Positions 17,294 to 24,224 of a stretch of DNA of 38,874 bases are shown here, piece by piece. The stretch spans positions 1 through 38,874 of the forward strand of contig NZ_AMGM01000038.1 in NCBI RefSeq assembly GCF_000298295.1, given 5' to 3'. The notes under the pieces were generated by a model. That model worked only from the letters and a program-made list of their open reading frames with translations, did no database searches and had not been told where the DNA came from. Source of the stretch: Cecembia lonarensis LW9 (lineage in GTDB: Bacteria > Bacteroidota > Bacteroidia > Cytophagales > Cyclobacteriaceae). A program made the position numbers and the translations under genes. Each line of letters begins with the position of its first letter. Positions within the stretch are counted from its first letter, which is position 1.

Positions 17294-17905
17294 TCAAACT
17301 GAAATCAATTTAAAATGGTAGTCAACCTGTTCTTTCCTATTGTTACAGATTTCCTTCCGCAAATGGTACATGGCCTCCAACAAAGGGGCACTTTCCAGGC
17401 TTCCTGCATCTATGGCTTTAAAGCCCACCATGGAAATAAGTTGCCTGATGATGTTTTTTTCAGGGATATCTGGCCCGCAGTAATAGGTTTCCTTGACAAG
17501 GCCCATAGGGTCACAATTTGGATAATCCAAACCTAAATTGTTGAATGCTTTAAAAATCTTGGGAGAATTGATGATACTCTGTATAAAGTTTGTATTACAA
17601 TTATGCATGTTGAATACCTCACTATTGGTACAATCAACAATGGTTTTATCAGTCAATTCCACATGGGATAACTCTTCAAATACCTGCTCTAGATAATTAT
17701 TCTCTGCACAAATAAAGAGCACATTGCATAAATCAATCACTTCTTTAAAGCTCCTCACTTTATTGGCAGACATATTTAATATTTTCCACTCAATCTCAGT
17801 AGGCTCAAATCCTTGTCTAACACCATAGGCAATTTCAACACCTCTAGAAGAAAGTGCCTTGCCCAAAGTAAGGGCCAATCTTGTTCCTCCTAATATTCCA
17901 ATCAT
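17294..17905 (-). CDS. Rossmann-fold NAD(P)-binding protein (F420-oxidoreductase-like)
   Basis: Protein of about 203 residues, starting with a dinucleotide-binding motif (MIGILGGTRLALTLGKAL) like F420-dependent NADP reductase and 6-phosphogluconate dehydrogenase-type folds. ATG 17905 is preferred because it puts the beta strand at the start; an ATG at 17941 would add 12 residues. The middle (LFICAENNYLEQVFEELSH) and the FNNLGLD segment resemble NADP-binding reductases acting on small substrates. It could modify a sugar or a small metabolite, since it heads the apparent operon with the sugar aminotransferase and phosphoglycosyl transferase. No substrate is evident, and the C-terminal MYHLRKEICNNRK region is unremarkable. 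Confidence 0.75.
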   Translation of the reverse strand: MIGILGGTRLALTLGKALSSRGVEIAYGVRQGFEPTEIEWKILNMSANKVRSFKEVIDLCNVLFICAENNYLEQVFEELSHVELTDKTIVDCTNSEVFNMHNCNTNFIQSIINSPKIFKAFNNLGLDYPNCDPMGLVKETYYCGPDIPEKNIIRQLISMVGFKAIDAGSLESAPLLEAMYHLRKEICNNRKEQVDYHFKLISV

Positions 17906-18033
17906 TTTCTTATTTGGGATAATTATTTTTTTCAAAAGCAACTGAGTTACTAGGGCGATTAATACAGTTTTTGCTTATTATTCAAAATATTTGATTGGAA
18001 ATTAAACAAAATACACATTAATCCAAAATTAAT

Positions 18034-18798
18034 TCAATTAAAATACTTTGAATGATATTTTTTGTTTTTCAAGACAATTAAATTGGATATCAAAAGCATA
18101 AAAACTAACACTGTAATCGATTGAAAAACAAGACTTTCCGGATTTTTAAGTTTTACCAGAATAGCAACTAATGCCCAAATCCCCACCCAGGTGGGTACTA
18201 AAAGATTTCTTTTTACACTCAACCATAGAAAAATAAAGGTTGCAATAGTCAGCGTAAGGGTTGTCATTATAAGCTCTTGTTGTATAAACCAATCATTTTG
18301 ATAAAACCAAACTGAGGCATTAACTACCGAAGCAACTATAATCCAACCCATATACACACAAATGGGCAGGCCTATAAAAACATAGAACTGGCGATTTTTT
18401 GAGCCGACCTGAAGACTTTTAGCCCAAAAGATAAGAGCACCTAATAATCCAAAAATAACCAAAACTGAGACCCCTATCATTTCTTGCGTCCAGACAATAA
18501 TCCATAGTCCATTCAATACATTTGAAAGGGAAAACCAAATGAAAGTAGGTGTAAGTGATTTTTGAGGATTTCCTTTAAAATAAGACACCCATTGGTAGGA
18601 CAAAAAGCCAAGCAATAGCAGGTATATCAGCCCCCATATGGAAAACGCGTAGCCTGCAGGAGTGATAAGTGTTTCAAATTTCCTACTGACTTCGCCCACT
18701 GATTTTCTTCCACCGGCACCTGAACCAAATAGGTAATTAAGGTAAATGCTGGCAAAAAAAGTGATTGTATTAAAAATCAACAAAAGCATATTTCTCAT
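18034..18798 (-). CDS. TspO/MBR-like polytopic membrane protein
   Basis: Hydrophobic protein of 254 residues with about six or seven TM helices. The region after TM1 (TPAGYAFSIWGLIYLLLLGF) and the aromatic-rich helices (NGLWIIVWTQ, YMGWIIVASVVNASVWFY) resemble the tryptophan-rich TspO/MBR family or a close relative; this protein is longer than the usual five-TM TspO of about 160 residues. TspO proteins bind porphyrins, lipids or steroids, but a specific role is not deducible. The N-terminal GSGAGGRKSVGEVSRKF loop is typical of Bacteroidota members. It stands alone between the glycan set and the amidohydrolase. Confidence 0.7.
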   Translation of the reverse strand: MRNMLLLIFNTITFFASIYLNYLFGSGAGGRKSVGEVSRKFETLITPAGYAFSIWGLIYLLLLGFLSYQWVSYFKGNPQKSLTPTFIWFSLSNVLNGLWIIVWTQEMIGVSVLVIFGLLGALIFWAKSLQVGSKNRQFYVFIGLPICVYMGWIIVASVVNASVWFYQNDWFIQQELIMTTLTLTIATFIFLWLSVKRNLLVPTWVGIWALVAILVKLKNPESLVFQSITVLVFMLLISNLIVLKNKKYHSKYFN

Positions 18799-19178
18799 AT
18801 TATATCGAAGTGAATTTGAAAAGAAGGCAACAGACTTGTTTCAAAAGCTAACAAAATATCACCTCTTTTGAAAACTTAAATAGCTCTCAAAGAGATTTAG
18901 TGATAATAAATAAACCATCCGATAGCTCAGTGATTAAATCCTATCTGCTTCTCCTATCCATTTGCTTATTGGCTTCCTGTTCATTCAAAGAGGTAAAAAA
19001 CACAAACCCATGATTGTACAGTTTATCAATACCCGTAATAAGGTGTACAATTGGATTCAGGGATTTATGTCCCAATAATTTTTTTGACACTGATCCAATT
19101 AGATGTGAAGAATATTGGCCACAAAGAGGATAATTAAGTTCAATTCCTTATTTTGGGCAGGAAAAAATTTCTTCTTTT
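18799..19178. other. 380-bp intergenic region with a mini-lipoprotein ORF and hairpin
   Basis: The span separates the divergent TspO-like and amidohydrolase genes. It contains a short lipoprotein-like ORF (18930-19013) and an inverted repeat, ATTGTACA (19013-19020) with TGTACAAT (19044-19051), with an inner TTAT/ATAA pairing. No exact TAnnTTTG box was found upstream of the amidohydrolase. Confidence 0.5.
18930..19013 (+). CDS. possible mini-lipoprotein or lipoprotein remnant
   Basis: A GTG-initiated 27-residue ORF has a hydrophobic core (YLLLLSICLL) and lipobox LASC followed by only ten residues. It crosses a six-A run (18995-19000); a -1 shift there would extend it to a stop at 19076-19078, giving about 49 residues. 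It may be a decayed lipoprotein gene or a small lipoprotein. There is no homology support. Confidence 0.3.
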   Translation: MIKSYLLLLSICLLASCSFKEVKNTNP

Positions 19179-20513
19179 ATGTTTTCACTTAGATCCATTA
19201 CAAACTTAATTTTTACATGTTTTTTTCTGTCTCTCTCAGCGCATGCCCAGGAAAGCGGAAACATCCTCTTCGAAAACGTCAGGGTCTTTGATGGAAAATC
19301 CAATAGTCTTTCAGGACCTTTAAATGTCTTGATAGAAGGCAATAAAATCAAAAGTATCAGCGCTTCCCCAGTCCCATCAGGTGATGGAGTGACCAAGATC
19401 CAAGGCAATGGCAAAACCCTTATGCCTGGACTGATCGATGTGCATGTCCATATGGCCTTTGGCGCCTTAAGCATGCGGGAAATGATGTCACCCATGCTTT
19501 CTGAAGGGGTTATTATGGAAAAAGTTGGAGGCAGTGCTGAACGGATGCTCATGCGTGGATTTACTTCTGTGAGAGATGCTGGTGGCCCCATTTTCCCTTT
19601 AAAAATGGGAATCGATCAAGGGAACTTAAATGGTCCACGGATTTGGCCTTCTGGCGCCACCATTTCCCAAACAGCAGGTCATGGAGATTTCAGAACGCCT
19701 GAGGAGAAGTCCAGAAGGTTTTTTGGTGAACCTTCAAGAGCAGAAAGATTCAATGCCACTTTTATTGCAGATGGACGGGATGAAGTATTGACTGCGGTAA
19801 GGGAGAATTTAAGGTTTGGTGCCAGTCAGATCAAATTGATGGCCGGTGGAGGCACCTCCTCTGCTTATGACCCGGTAGATGTCACACAATATACTTTTGA
19901 TGAAATGCGGGCAGCTGTAGAAGCTGCCGAAGATTGGGGAACCTATGTCATGGTGCATGCCTATACCCCAAGAGCAGTGCAAAGGGCCATAAAAGCGGGT
20001 GTAAAATGCGTGGAACACGGACAGATGCTGGACCAAAAGACGTTGAAGTTGATGAAAAGAAAAGGTGTCTGGTTAAGTACGCAAAACCTGGTGGAAAGCA
20101 CCCCGGATATGGATCCACAAAGGGTAGAAAAACGCAAACCAGTAATCGAAGGTCAGGCCAAGCTTTGGCCCATGGCCAAAAAGATGAAACTGAAGATCGC
20201 CTGGGGAACAGACTTCCTTTTCGAACCGGAATTGAACGAACAGCAGAATGCCTATATCCTAAAATTGCAGCAATGGTTTACCAATACCGAAATCCTGAAA
20301 ATGGTCACCCATGACAATGCGGAATTGCTACAGCTTTCGGGACTTAGAAGCCCCTATCCCGGCAAGCTGGGTGTGGTGGAAGTTGGTGCCTTGGCAGATT
20401 TGATTTTGGTGGATGGTGATCCCTTGGCCGACCTTTCTTTGATTGCCAATCCTGCAGAAAAGTTTGTGGTGATCATGAAAGATGGGAAGGTGTATAAGAA
20501 TTTGTTGGAGTGA
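19179..20513 (+). CDS. secreted metal-dependent amidohydrolase (imidazolonepropionase/prolidase-like)
   Basis: Exported amidohydrolase of 444 residues. The signal peptide (about 1-23, core IFTCFFLSLSAHAQ) is followed by the family's small beta-domain and the metal motif HVH (His89, His91) in LIDVHVHM. The probable carboxylated lysine is in SQIKLMAGGG, with further ligands in VHAY (about 260), VEHGQ (about 280) and the late Asp in WGTDF. Related proteins include Xaa-Pro dipeptidases and hydrolases of cyclic amides; the substrate is unknown. The C-terminal ADLILVDGDPL stretch completes the beta-sandwich. It is a single gene, convergent with the Uma2 gene 58 bp away. Confidence 0.92.
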   Translation: MFSLRSITNLIFTCFFLSLSAHAQESGNILFENVRVFDGKSNSLSGPLNVLIEGNKIKSISASPVPSGDGVTKIQGNGKTLMPGLIDVHVHMAFGALSMREMMSPMLSEGVIMEKVGGSAERMLMRGFTSVRDAGGPIFPLKMGIDQGNLNGPRIWPSGATISQTAGHGDFRTPEEKSRRFFGEPSRAERFNATFIADGRDEVLTAVRENLRFGASQIKLMAGGGTSSAYDPVDVTQYTFDEMRAAVEAAEDWGTYVMVHAYTPRAVQRAIKAGVKCVEHGQMLDQKTLKLMKRKGVWLSTQNLVESTPDMDPQRVEKRKPVIEGQAKLWPMAKKMKLKIAWGTDFLFEPELNEQQNAYILKLQQWFTNTEILKMVTHDNAELLQLSGLRSPYPGKLGVVEVGALADLILVDGDPLADLSLIANPAEKFVVIMKDGKVYKNLLE

Positions 20514-20571
20514 CTTAGTGATGGCATGATATAGTGGATAATTCGATAATTCTGGAAATGAGAATGATTTG

Positions 20572-21180
20572 TCACATCATACCTTCAAATACCTCTTCCA
20601 AATCCAAAGTAAAACCTTCTACAGCTTGAGAAGCTACCTTATCACCATGTGTAAAAATCCTTGAAGCTTGATATTTGTCCTCTATCAGGGTATATATGAT
20701 CAAAGTACATTCATTGGGATGGATAATCCAATATTCCTTTACCCCTGACTCCTTGTAAACTTCATATTTATTCTGGAGTTCTTTTTTGTTGTTTCCGGGA
20801 GAGAGGATTTCTACGACTAAGTCCGGAGCACCCACACATCCCAGTTCATCTATCTTATCAGGATCACATACGACGCAGATATCCGGCTGAACTACCGTGT
20901 CAATATCTTCATTCCTTTTGGATTTAACTGGTAGTCTAACGTCAAAAGGTGCGATAAAAGCTTCACATTGTTTTTTTTCAAGATGAAGAAAAAGTCTTGT
21001 GAAAATCAGGCCTGCAATTCTTTGGTGGCTAACCCTAGGAGCTGCTACCTGTTTGAAAATCTTACCTTTGATCAACTCGACCATTTCATCCATCTGCCAT
21101 GTCAGGTAATCTGCATAGGTGTAGTGCCCATATAGTGAAGGCGGATCTTCTACCCGGTTTTTTAAATCATCCTTTTCCAT
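20572..21180 (-). CDS. Uma2-family (DUF820) putative nuclease, copy 1
   Basis: Protein of 202 residues with the Uma2/DUF820 PD-(D/E)xK fold: DLVVEILSPGN (candidate catalytic Asp and Glu) then YKESGVKEYWIIHP (the conserved Lys-Glu-Tyr-Trp element). The family's biological role is unsettled; it is often expanded and scattered in accessory DNA. The paralogue at 21425-22033 shares almost all of the central 60-180 region, so the pair is a tandem duplication, separated by a 244-bp spacer carrying a palindromic repeat. No partner antitoxin-like gene is adjacent. Confidence 0.9.
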   Translation of the reverse strand: MEKDDLKNRVEDPPSLYGHYTYADYLTWQMDEMVELIKGKIFKQVAAPRVSHQRIAGLIFTRLFLHLEKKQCEAFIAPFDVRLPVKSKRNEDIDTVVQPDICVVCDPDKIDELGCVGAPDLVVEILSPGNNKKELQNKYEVYKESGVKEYWIIHPNECTLIIYTLIEDKYQASRIFTHGDKVASQAVEGFTLDLEEVFEGMM

Positions 21181-21235
21181 GGAATAAATTTACTTGTTTT
21201 GAAATAGAAATGAAAGGCCTAAGTTTTCAGTCTCC

Positions 21236-21346
21236 AGGGTTTCAAGACTTAGTCCTGCCCGGTGCAGGAGGGCTTGGACCTGTTAAGATGACAAGTCTTC
21301 AGACTGTCCCAATGCAGTCTGAAGACTGTGGTTTCAAATGATCCAA
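21236..21346. repeat. composite palindromic repeat, copy A
   Basis: The 21-base stretch 21241-21261 is identical to 23995-24015, and GGGCTTGGACC at 21270-21280 recurs at 24024-24034, so both sites carry the same imperfect inverted module (TCCTGCCCG pairing roughly with GGGCTTGGA). In copy A it is followed by a perfect 13-bp hairpin, AGTCTTCAGACTG (21294-21306) with CAGTCTGAAGACT (21315-21327) and an 8-base loop. It lies between the two Uma2 genes. Confidence 0.75.
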
Positions 21347-21424
21347 GTCTGAAGGACCAAGAGGGAAAATAGCCAAGTAAATAAAATTTTTGCAGATTCT
21401 AGCCTACCAATAAGGAACAGGATG

Positions 21425-22033
21425 TCATTGGATATTTTCAAAAATCTCAGTTAAATCTAGCTGAAATCCTTCCACTGCATCAGATTTCACCACATCTCCA
21501 TGGGTAAAAAGCTTTGAAGCTTGATATTTACCATTGATCAAATTGTAAATCAAGAGCGTGCATTCATTGGGGTGAATCACCCAATACTCCTTCACACCCG
21601 ACTCTTCATAGACTTCATACTTGTTATGTAATTCTTTTTGGTTATTTCCTGGAGATAGTATTTCTACAATCAAATCCGGCGCCCCCACACACCCAAGTTC
21701 ATCAATCTTTTCAGGATCGCAAACCACACAGATATCAGGTTGTACTACAGTGTCAATATCTTCATTCCTTTTGGACTTGACAGGTAAACGAACATCAAAA
21801 GGAGATGCAAAAACCTCACATTTTTTACCCTTCAAAATATTGTAAAGCTCACTGGATATTTTTAGGGATAACCTTTGATGATTTACCCTTGGAGCAGCCG
21901 TGTGTTTGAAGATTTTGCCTTTGATCAGCTCGACCATTTCCTCCATTTGCCAGGTCAAGTAGTCAGCATAGGAGAACCTGCCATATTCACTAATGGGTTC
22001 TTCGATTTTTGAAATCTCCTTATCTTGTTCCAT
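21425..22033 (-). CDS. Uma2-family (DUF820) putative nuclease, copy 2
   Basis: Second Uma2 protein of 202 residues, colinear with copy 1 and of identical length. It shares the DLIVEILSPGN and KEYWVIHPNECTL motifs and a long identical block (LPVKSKRNEDIDTVVQPDIC) in the centre. Divergence is highest at the N-terminal 20 residues and around residues 65-85. Its start is 97 bp from the divergent RHH/PIN operon. The good preservation of both copies suggests that each is expressed or recently duplicated. The role is unknown. Confidence 0.9.
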   Translation of the reverse strand: MEQDKEISKIEEPISEYGRFSYADYLTWQMEEMVELIKGKIFKHTAAPRVNHQRLSLKISSELYNILKGKKCEVFASPFDVRLPVKSKRNEDIDTVVQPDICVVCDPEKIDELGCVGAPDLIVEILSPGNNQKELHNKYEVYEESGVKEYWVIHPNECTLLIYNLINGKYQASKLFTHGDVVKSDAVEGFQLDLTEIFENIQ

Positions 22034-22079
22034 AGTACGAAGTTACTGAAAATGAGTTAAAAAATGGTTCATACATGGA

Positions 22080-22118
22080 ATTTTTACGTAAAAATTTATA
22101 TTTTTGTACGTGTAAAAA
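22080..22118. promoter_or_regulatory. operator/promoter candidate of the RHH-PIN operon
   Basis: A perfect 16-bp palindrome (22080-22095; TTTTT-ACGT-AAAAA core) is followed by a related imperfect one (22101-22118; TTTTT-GT-ACGT-GT-AAAAA). Their centres are 22 bp apart, about two helical turns. A -7 type box TATTTTTG (22099-22106) overlaps the second. This is what antitoxin autoregulation would need; binding itself is inferred. Confidence 0.6.
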
Positions 22119-22129
22119 TCACTAAAATT

Positions 22130-22384
22130 ATGGATGCTAAAATTACACTTTCATTCAATAAAGCGGTTATCGAGAAAGCTAAAAAATTTGCTTCAGAGCA
22201 AAATATGAGTTTGTCTCGTTTGACCGAATTTTTATATCAGAAAATCGTTTCAGGTGACTATAAGCATTTGGATGAGTTACCTGTTTCGGATTGGGTATCG
22301 ATGTTGGCAGAAGGTGAAGCTACCTATGGCAAATCCAAAAGCCGAAAAGACTTAAAGTCCTCCTATTTCGATACCAAAAAATGA
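22130..22384 (+). CDS. ribbon-helix-helix-like antitoxin of the PIN pair
   Basis: Antitoxin of 84 residues. The start is set at ATG 22130 (MDAKITLSF), because an upstream ATG at 22064 would run through the operator palindromes. The first 45 residues (MDAKITLSFNKAVIEKAKKF, then SLSRLTEFL) have the beta strand plus two-helix pattern of ribbon-helix-helix repressors. The acidic/aromatic tail (about 50-80, ending SSYFDTKK) would wrap the toxin. The gene overlaps the toxin start by four bases (ATGA), giving tight coupling. The family probably resembles DUF6364, but this was not checked. Confidence 0.82.
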   Translation: MDAKITLSFNKAVIEKAKKFASEQNMSLSRLTEFLYQKIVSGDYKHLDELPVSDWVSMLAEGEATYGKSKSRKDLKSSYFDTKK

Positions 22385-22809
22385 GACTATTTCTTGATGC
22401 CAATGTACTTGTGGCTGTACTCAACCATGAGTATCCCGTATTCTCTTATGCCGCTAGGGTGCTGAGTTTAGTAGACAAGCCCAACTTTCAGGTATATACT
22501 TCGCCTATTTGCTTAGCGATCGCCTATTATTTTTCTGAGAAAAAAAGTGGAAGTAAAATAGCCCAACAAAAGTTGCAGATTTTATCCGAAAAAATAAAAA
22601 GTACATCTGTGGATCAGTCGACTGTGAATCAAGCATCGATGTTTCCATACCCAATTGATTTTGAAGATGCTTTGGAGTATTATTCTACGCTTGATAAGGG
22701 CTGCGATGTACTAATCACTGAGGATATCAATGATTTTCACTTTTCAGAGATCCCTGTGATGAACTGTCAGGATTTTATAAGGCAATTTTTTGGAAGCAGG
22801 AAAAAGTAA
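22381..22809 (+). CDS. PIN-domain (VapC-like) RNase toxin
   Basis: PIN-domain protein of 142 residues. The conserved acids that would bind the metal are visible: Asp6 in FLDANVLV, the FEDALEYY acid (about 94) and the ITEDINDF pair (about 113). VapC-type toxins cut RNA (tRNA or rRNA); the target here is unknown. It sits directly after the RHH-like antitoxin with a 4-base ATGA overlap. It ends 166 bp before the RES gene, which is on the opposite strand. Confidence 0.86.
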   Translation: MRLFLDANVLVAVLNHEYPVFSYAARVLSLVDKPNFQVYTSPICLAIAYYFSEKKSGSKIAQQKLQILSEKIKSTSVDQSTVNQASMFPYPIDFEDALEYYSTLDKGCDVLITEDINDFHFSEIPVMNCQDFIRQFFGSRKK

Positions 22810-22877
22810 GAATTAGGCTAATCATACTGAGATTTTAACATTTTGGAAAAAGTACAGAAAGGGTAATGACAAAATTA

Positions 22878-22946
22878 CGCGTCATGCTGAACGTAGTGAA
22901 GCATCTCCTCTATTTTGGGAGACTCTTCCTTCGTCAGAGTGACGTA
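22878..22946. repeat. dispersed inverted-repeat element (CGTCATGCTGAACG type)
   Basis: A GC-richer segment with inverted ends, GTCATGCTGAACG (22881-22893) against the complement of CGTCAGAGTGACG (22932-22944), encloses a short central stretch. This resembles mobile palindromic repeats common in Bacteroidota intergenic DNA, here lying between the PIN and RES genes. Other copies in the genome cannot be verified from this window. Confidence 0.55.
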
Positions 22947-22975
22947 CATTTCTGTCAATGGTAGTTCACATCATT

Positions 22976-23437
22976 TTATACACTTCTAATCAGTCTTTTG
23001 TCCAGTGGCAAAGGATAAACCCTGTATTTGATCAAGTTGAATTTTGGAGAGAGGGGATTGATGACATAGTTCAGAGAACTCGGATCCACCACCGAAGGCA
23101 CTGCAAAGGACAGTAGTCCTGACTGCAAAAGGCCGGCACCATAATTCATCGATGATTTTGTAGCAGGTATCAAATTCCAGCCAGCAGGAAGTTCGCCTAA
23201 GGAAGGGGTGAAAATATGTTCTGCAGGCAAATTGATTTCCATTACCGAATATTTGACATACCTGTCAGAAGCAAATAATTCCGGATCTATGGTCAATCTT
23301 TCAAGCAAGGAAGAGGCTATACTTGCTCCAGCATAGATTGCAGAGTGGCCCGGCAAGTTCCATCTACCTCCAAAGCGTTTGGCTCCTTCTCCGCTGGCAT
23401 CGCAGTATTGGGTCAGGGCTATTCTAAAGACTTTCAT
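22976..23437 (-). CDS. RES-domain toxin
   Basis: RES-domain protein of 153 residues: start MKVFRIALTQY, then GEGAKRFGGRWNLPG (family Arg and Gly-rich motif) and IYAGASIASSLLER (conserved Tyr and Ser/Glu region). RES toxins degrade NAD+ and are paired with Xre/MbcA-type antitoxins. The antitoxin gene ends 5 bp upstream on the same strand, as in known Xre-RES pairs. No signal peptide. The motifs are intact, so it is probably functional. Confidence 0.92.
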   Translation of the reverse strand: MKVFRIALTQYCDASGEGAKRFGGRWNLPGHSAIYAGASIASSLLERLTIDPELFASDRYVKYSVMEINLPAEHIFTPSLGELPAGWNLIPATKSSMNYGAGLLQSGLLSFAVPSVVDPSSLNYVINPLSPKFNLIKYRVYPLPLDKRLIRSV

Positions 23438-23442
23438 GCTTC

Positions 23443-23904
23443 TTAGATGGCTATCCCATGCTGCAAACGCATGATTTCTGACTTTAGAATAGCCAATCCC
23501 TCAGATACATCAATTAAATCTAAGGGCTTCCTGTTACCAATAGAAAATAGGGGTCGCTCCATCCAATTCCTGAAGCCTTCCAGTCCAAAATAGGCAATGC
23601 CTATGGCATAAAGCTCAGCAAGCTCAAACATCTTTTCAGATTGTATGGTGTCAAAAACTTCCTTACGCTGAATGGTCTTGGCGGAAATTCCCAATGCAGT
23701 AGCTAGGGTATTATAGTCCAAGCCAGCCACGGCCTTTAGACTTTCAAAAGCATCTTTTCCAAGCCCCTCACGAAAGGTCTCCACCCTGCTTAAAGGCTCG
23801 TCGAAGTGTCCCATTTCCATATTAAGTATGGAATCTACCGAGAAGGCCGCTTTGCCATAGGATGCTACAGCGGGCTCATTTACTTTTGAGGTCTTTTTTC
23901 TCAT
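23443..23904 (-). CDS. Xre/MbcA/ParS-type antitoxin of the RES pair
   Basis: Antitoxin of 153 residues from ATG 23904. A longer ORF from 24021 is open, but its first 20 codons run through a composite palindromic repeat, so the shorter start is preferred. The centre has a helix-turn-helix-like region (YNTLATALGISAKTIQRKE, about 78-96) and the C-terminal DUF2384 region (FELAELYAIGIAYFGLEGFRNWMERPL) that binds the RES toxin. It precedes the RES gene by 5 bp, forming a type II toxin-antitoxin operon. Autoregulation through the HTH is expected from the family; no operator was identified. Confidence 0.86.
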   Translation of the reverse strand: MRKKTSKVNEPAVASYGKAAFSVDSILNMEMGHFDEPLSRVETFREGLGKDAFESLKAVAGLDYNTLATALGISAKTIQRKEVFDTIQSEKMFELAELYAIGIAYFGLEGFRNWMERPLFSIGNRKPLDLIDVSEGLAILKSEIMRLQHGIAI

Positions 23905-23990
23905 GACGCATGAAGAAATATGTCTACTAAGATAACGAAAAATGTCCAACAATGATTTGGTTTTCATTCGTTTTTTTGGGTTGGGTGATT

Positions 23991-24079
23991 TTGGTTCAAG
24001 ACTTAGTCCTGCCCGAAGCATGCGGGCTTGGACCAGTTCTAAGGATATCGCTAAGCTTGAAAGCTTAGTTGGTAACCAA
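23991..24079. repeat. composite palindromic repeat, copy B
   Basis: This copy shares a 21-base identical stretch (23995-24015) and GGGCTTGGACC (24024-24034) with copy A at 21241. It is followed by a different hairpin, CTAAGCTT-GA-AAGCTTAG (24051-24068), and TTGGT-A-ACCAA (24069-24079). The first module is constant while the second hairpin differs between copies. It lies between the divergent Xre-RES and DUF4143 genes. Confidence 0.75.
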
Positions 24080-24162
24080 TATGTAATGGATCAAAGTTTA
24101 CGGGAAGGGTTCAACTTAAAAAATTATAATCATGATTTTATTTTTGAATTAATTTAACAATA

Positions 24163-24182
24163 ATTGTAAATACATTTACAAT
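24163..24182. promoter_or_regulatory. inverted ATTGTAAA repeat upstream of the DUF4143 ATPase
   Basis: ATTGTAAA-TACA-TTTACAAT is a perfect 8-bp inverted repeat centred about 53 bp upstream of the ATG at 24225. Two further ATTGTA half-sites follow at about 24197 and 24208. A TATTTTTG box is at 24139-24146. It looks like a repressor operator array in a 320-bp divergent region; the regulator is unknown. Confidence 0.5.
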
Positions 24183-24224
24183 AAATAATATATTTGATTG
24201 TAATTTCAATTGTATTTTCATAAA

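Noticed and set aside
23905-24021. Long N-terminus of the Xre antitoxin from 24021
   Set aside because: The extension passes through a composite palindromic repeat and lacks family similarity.
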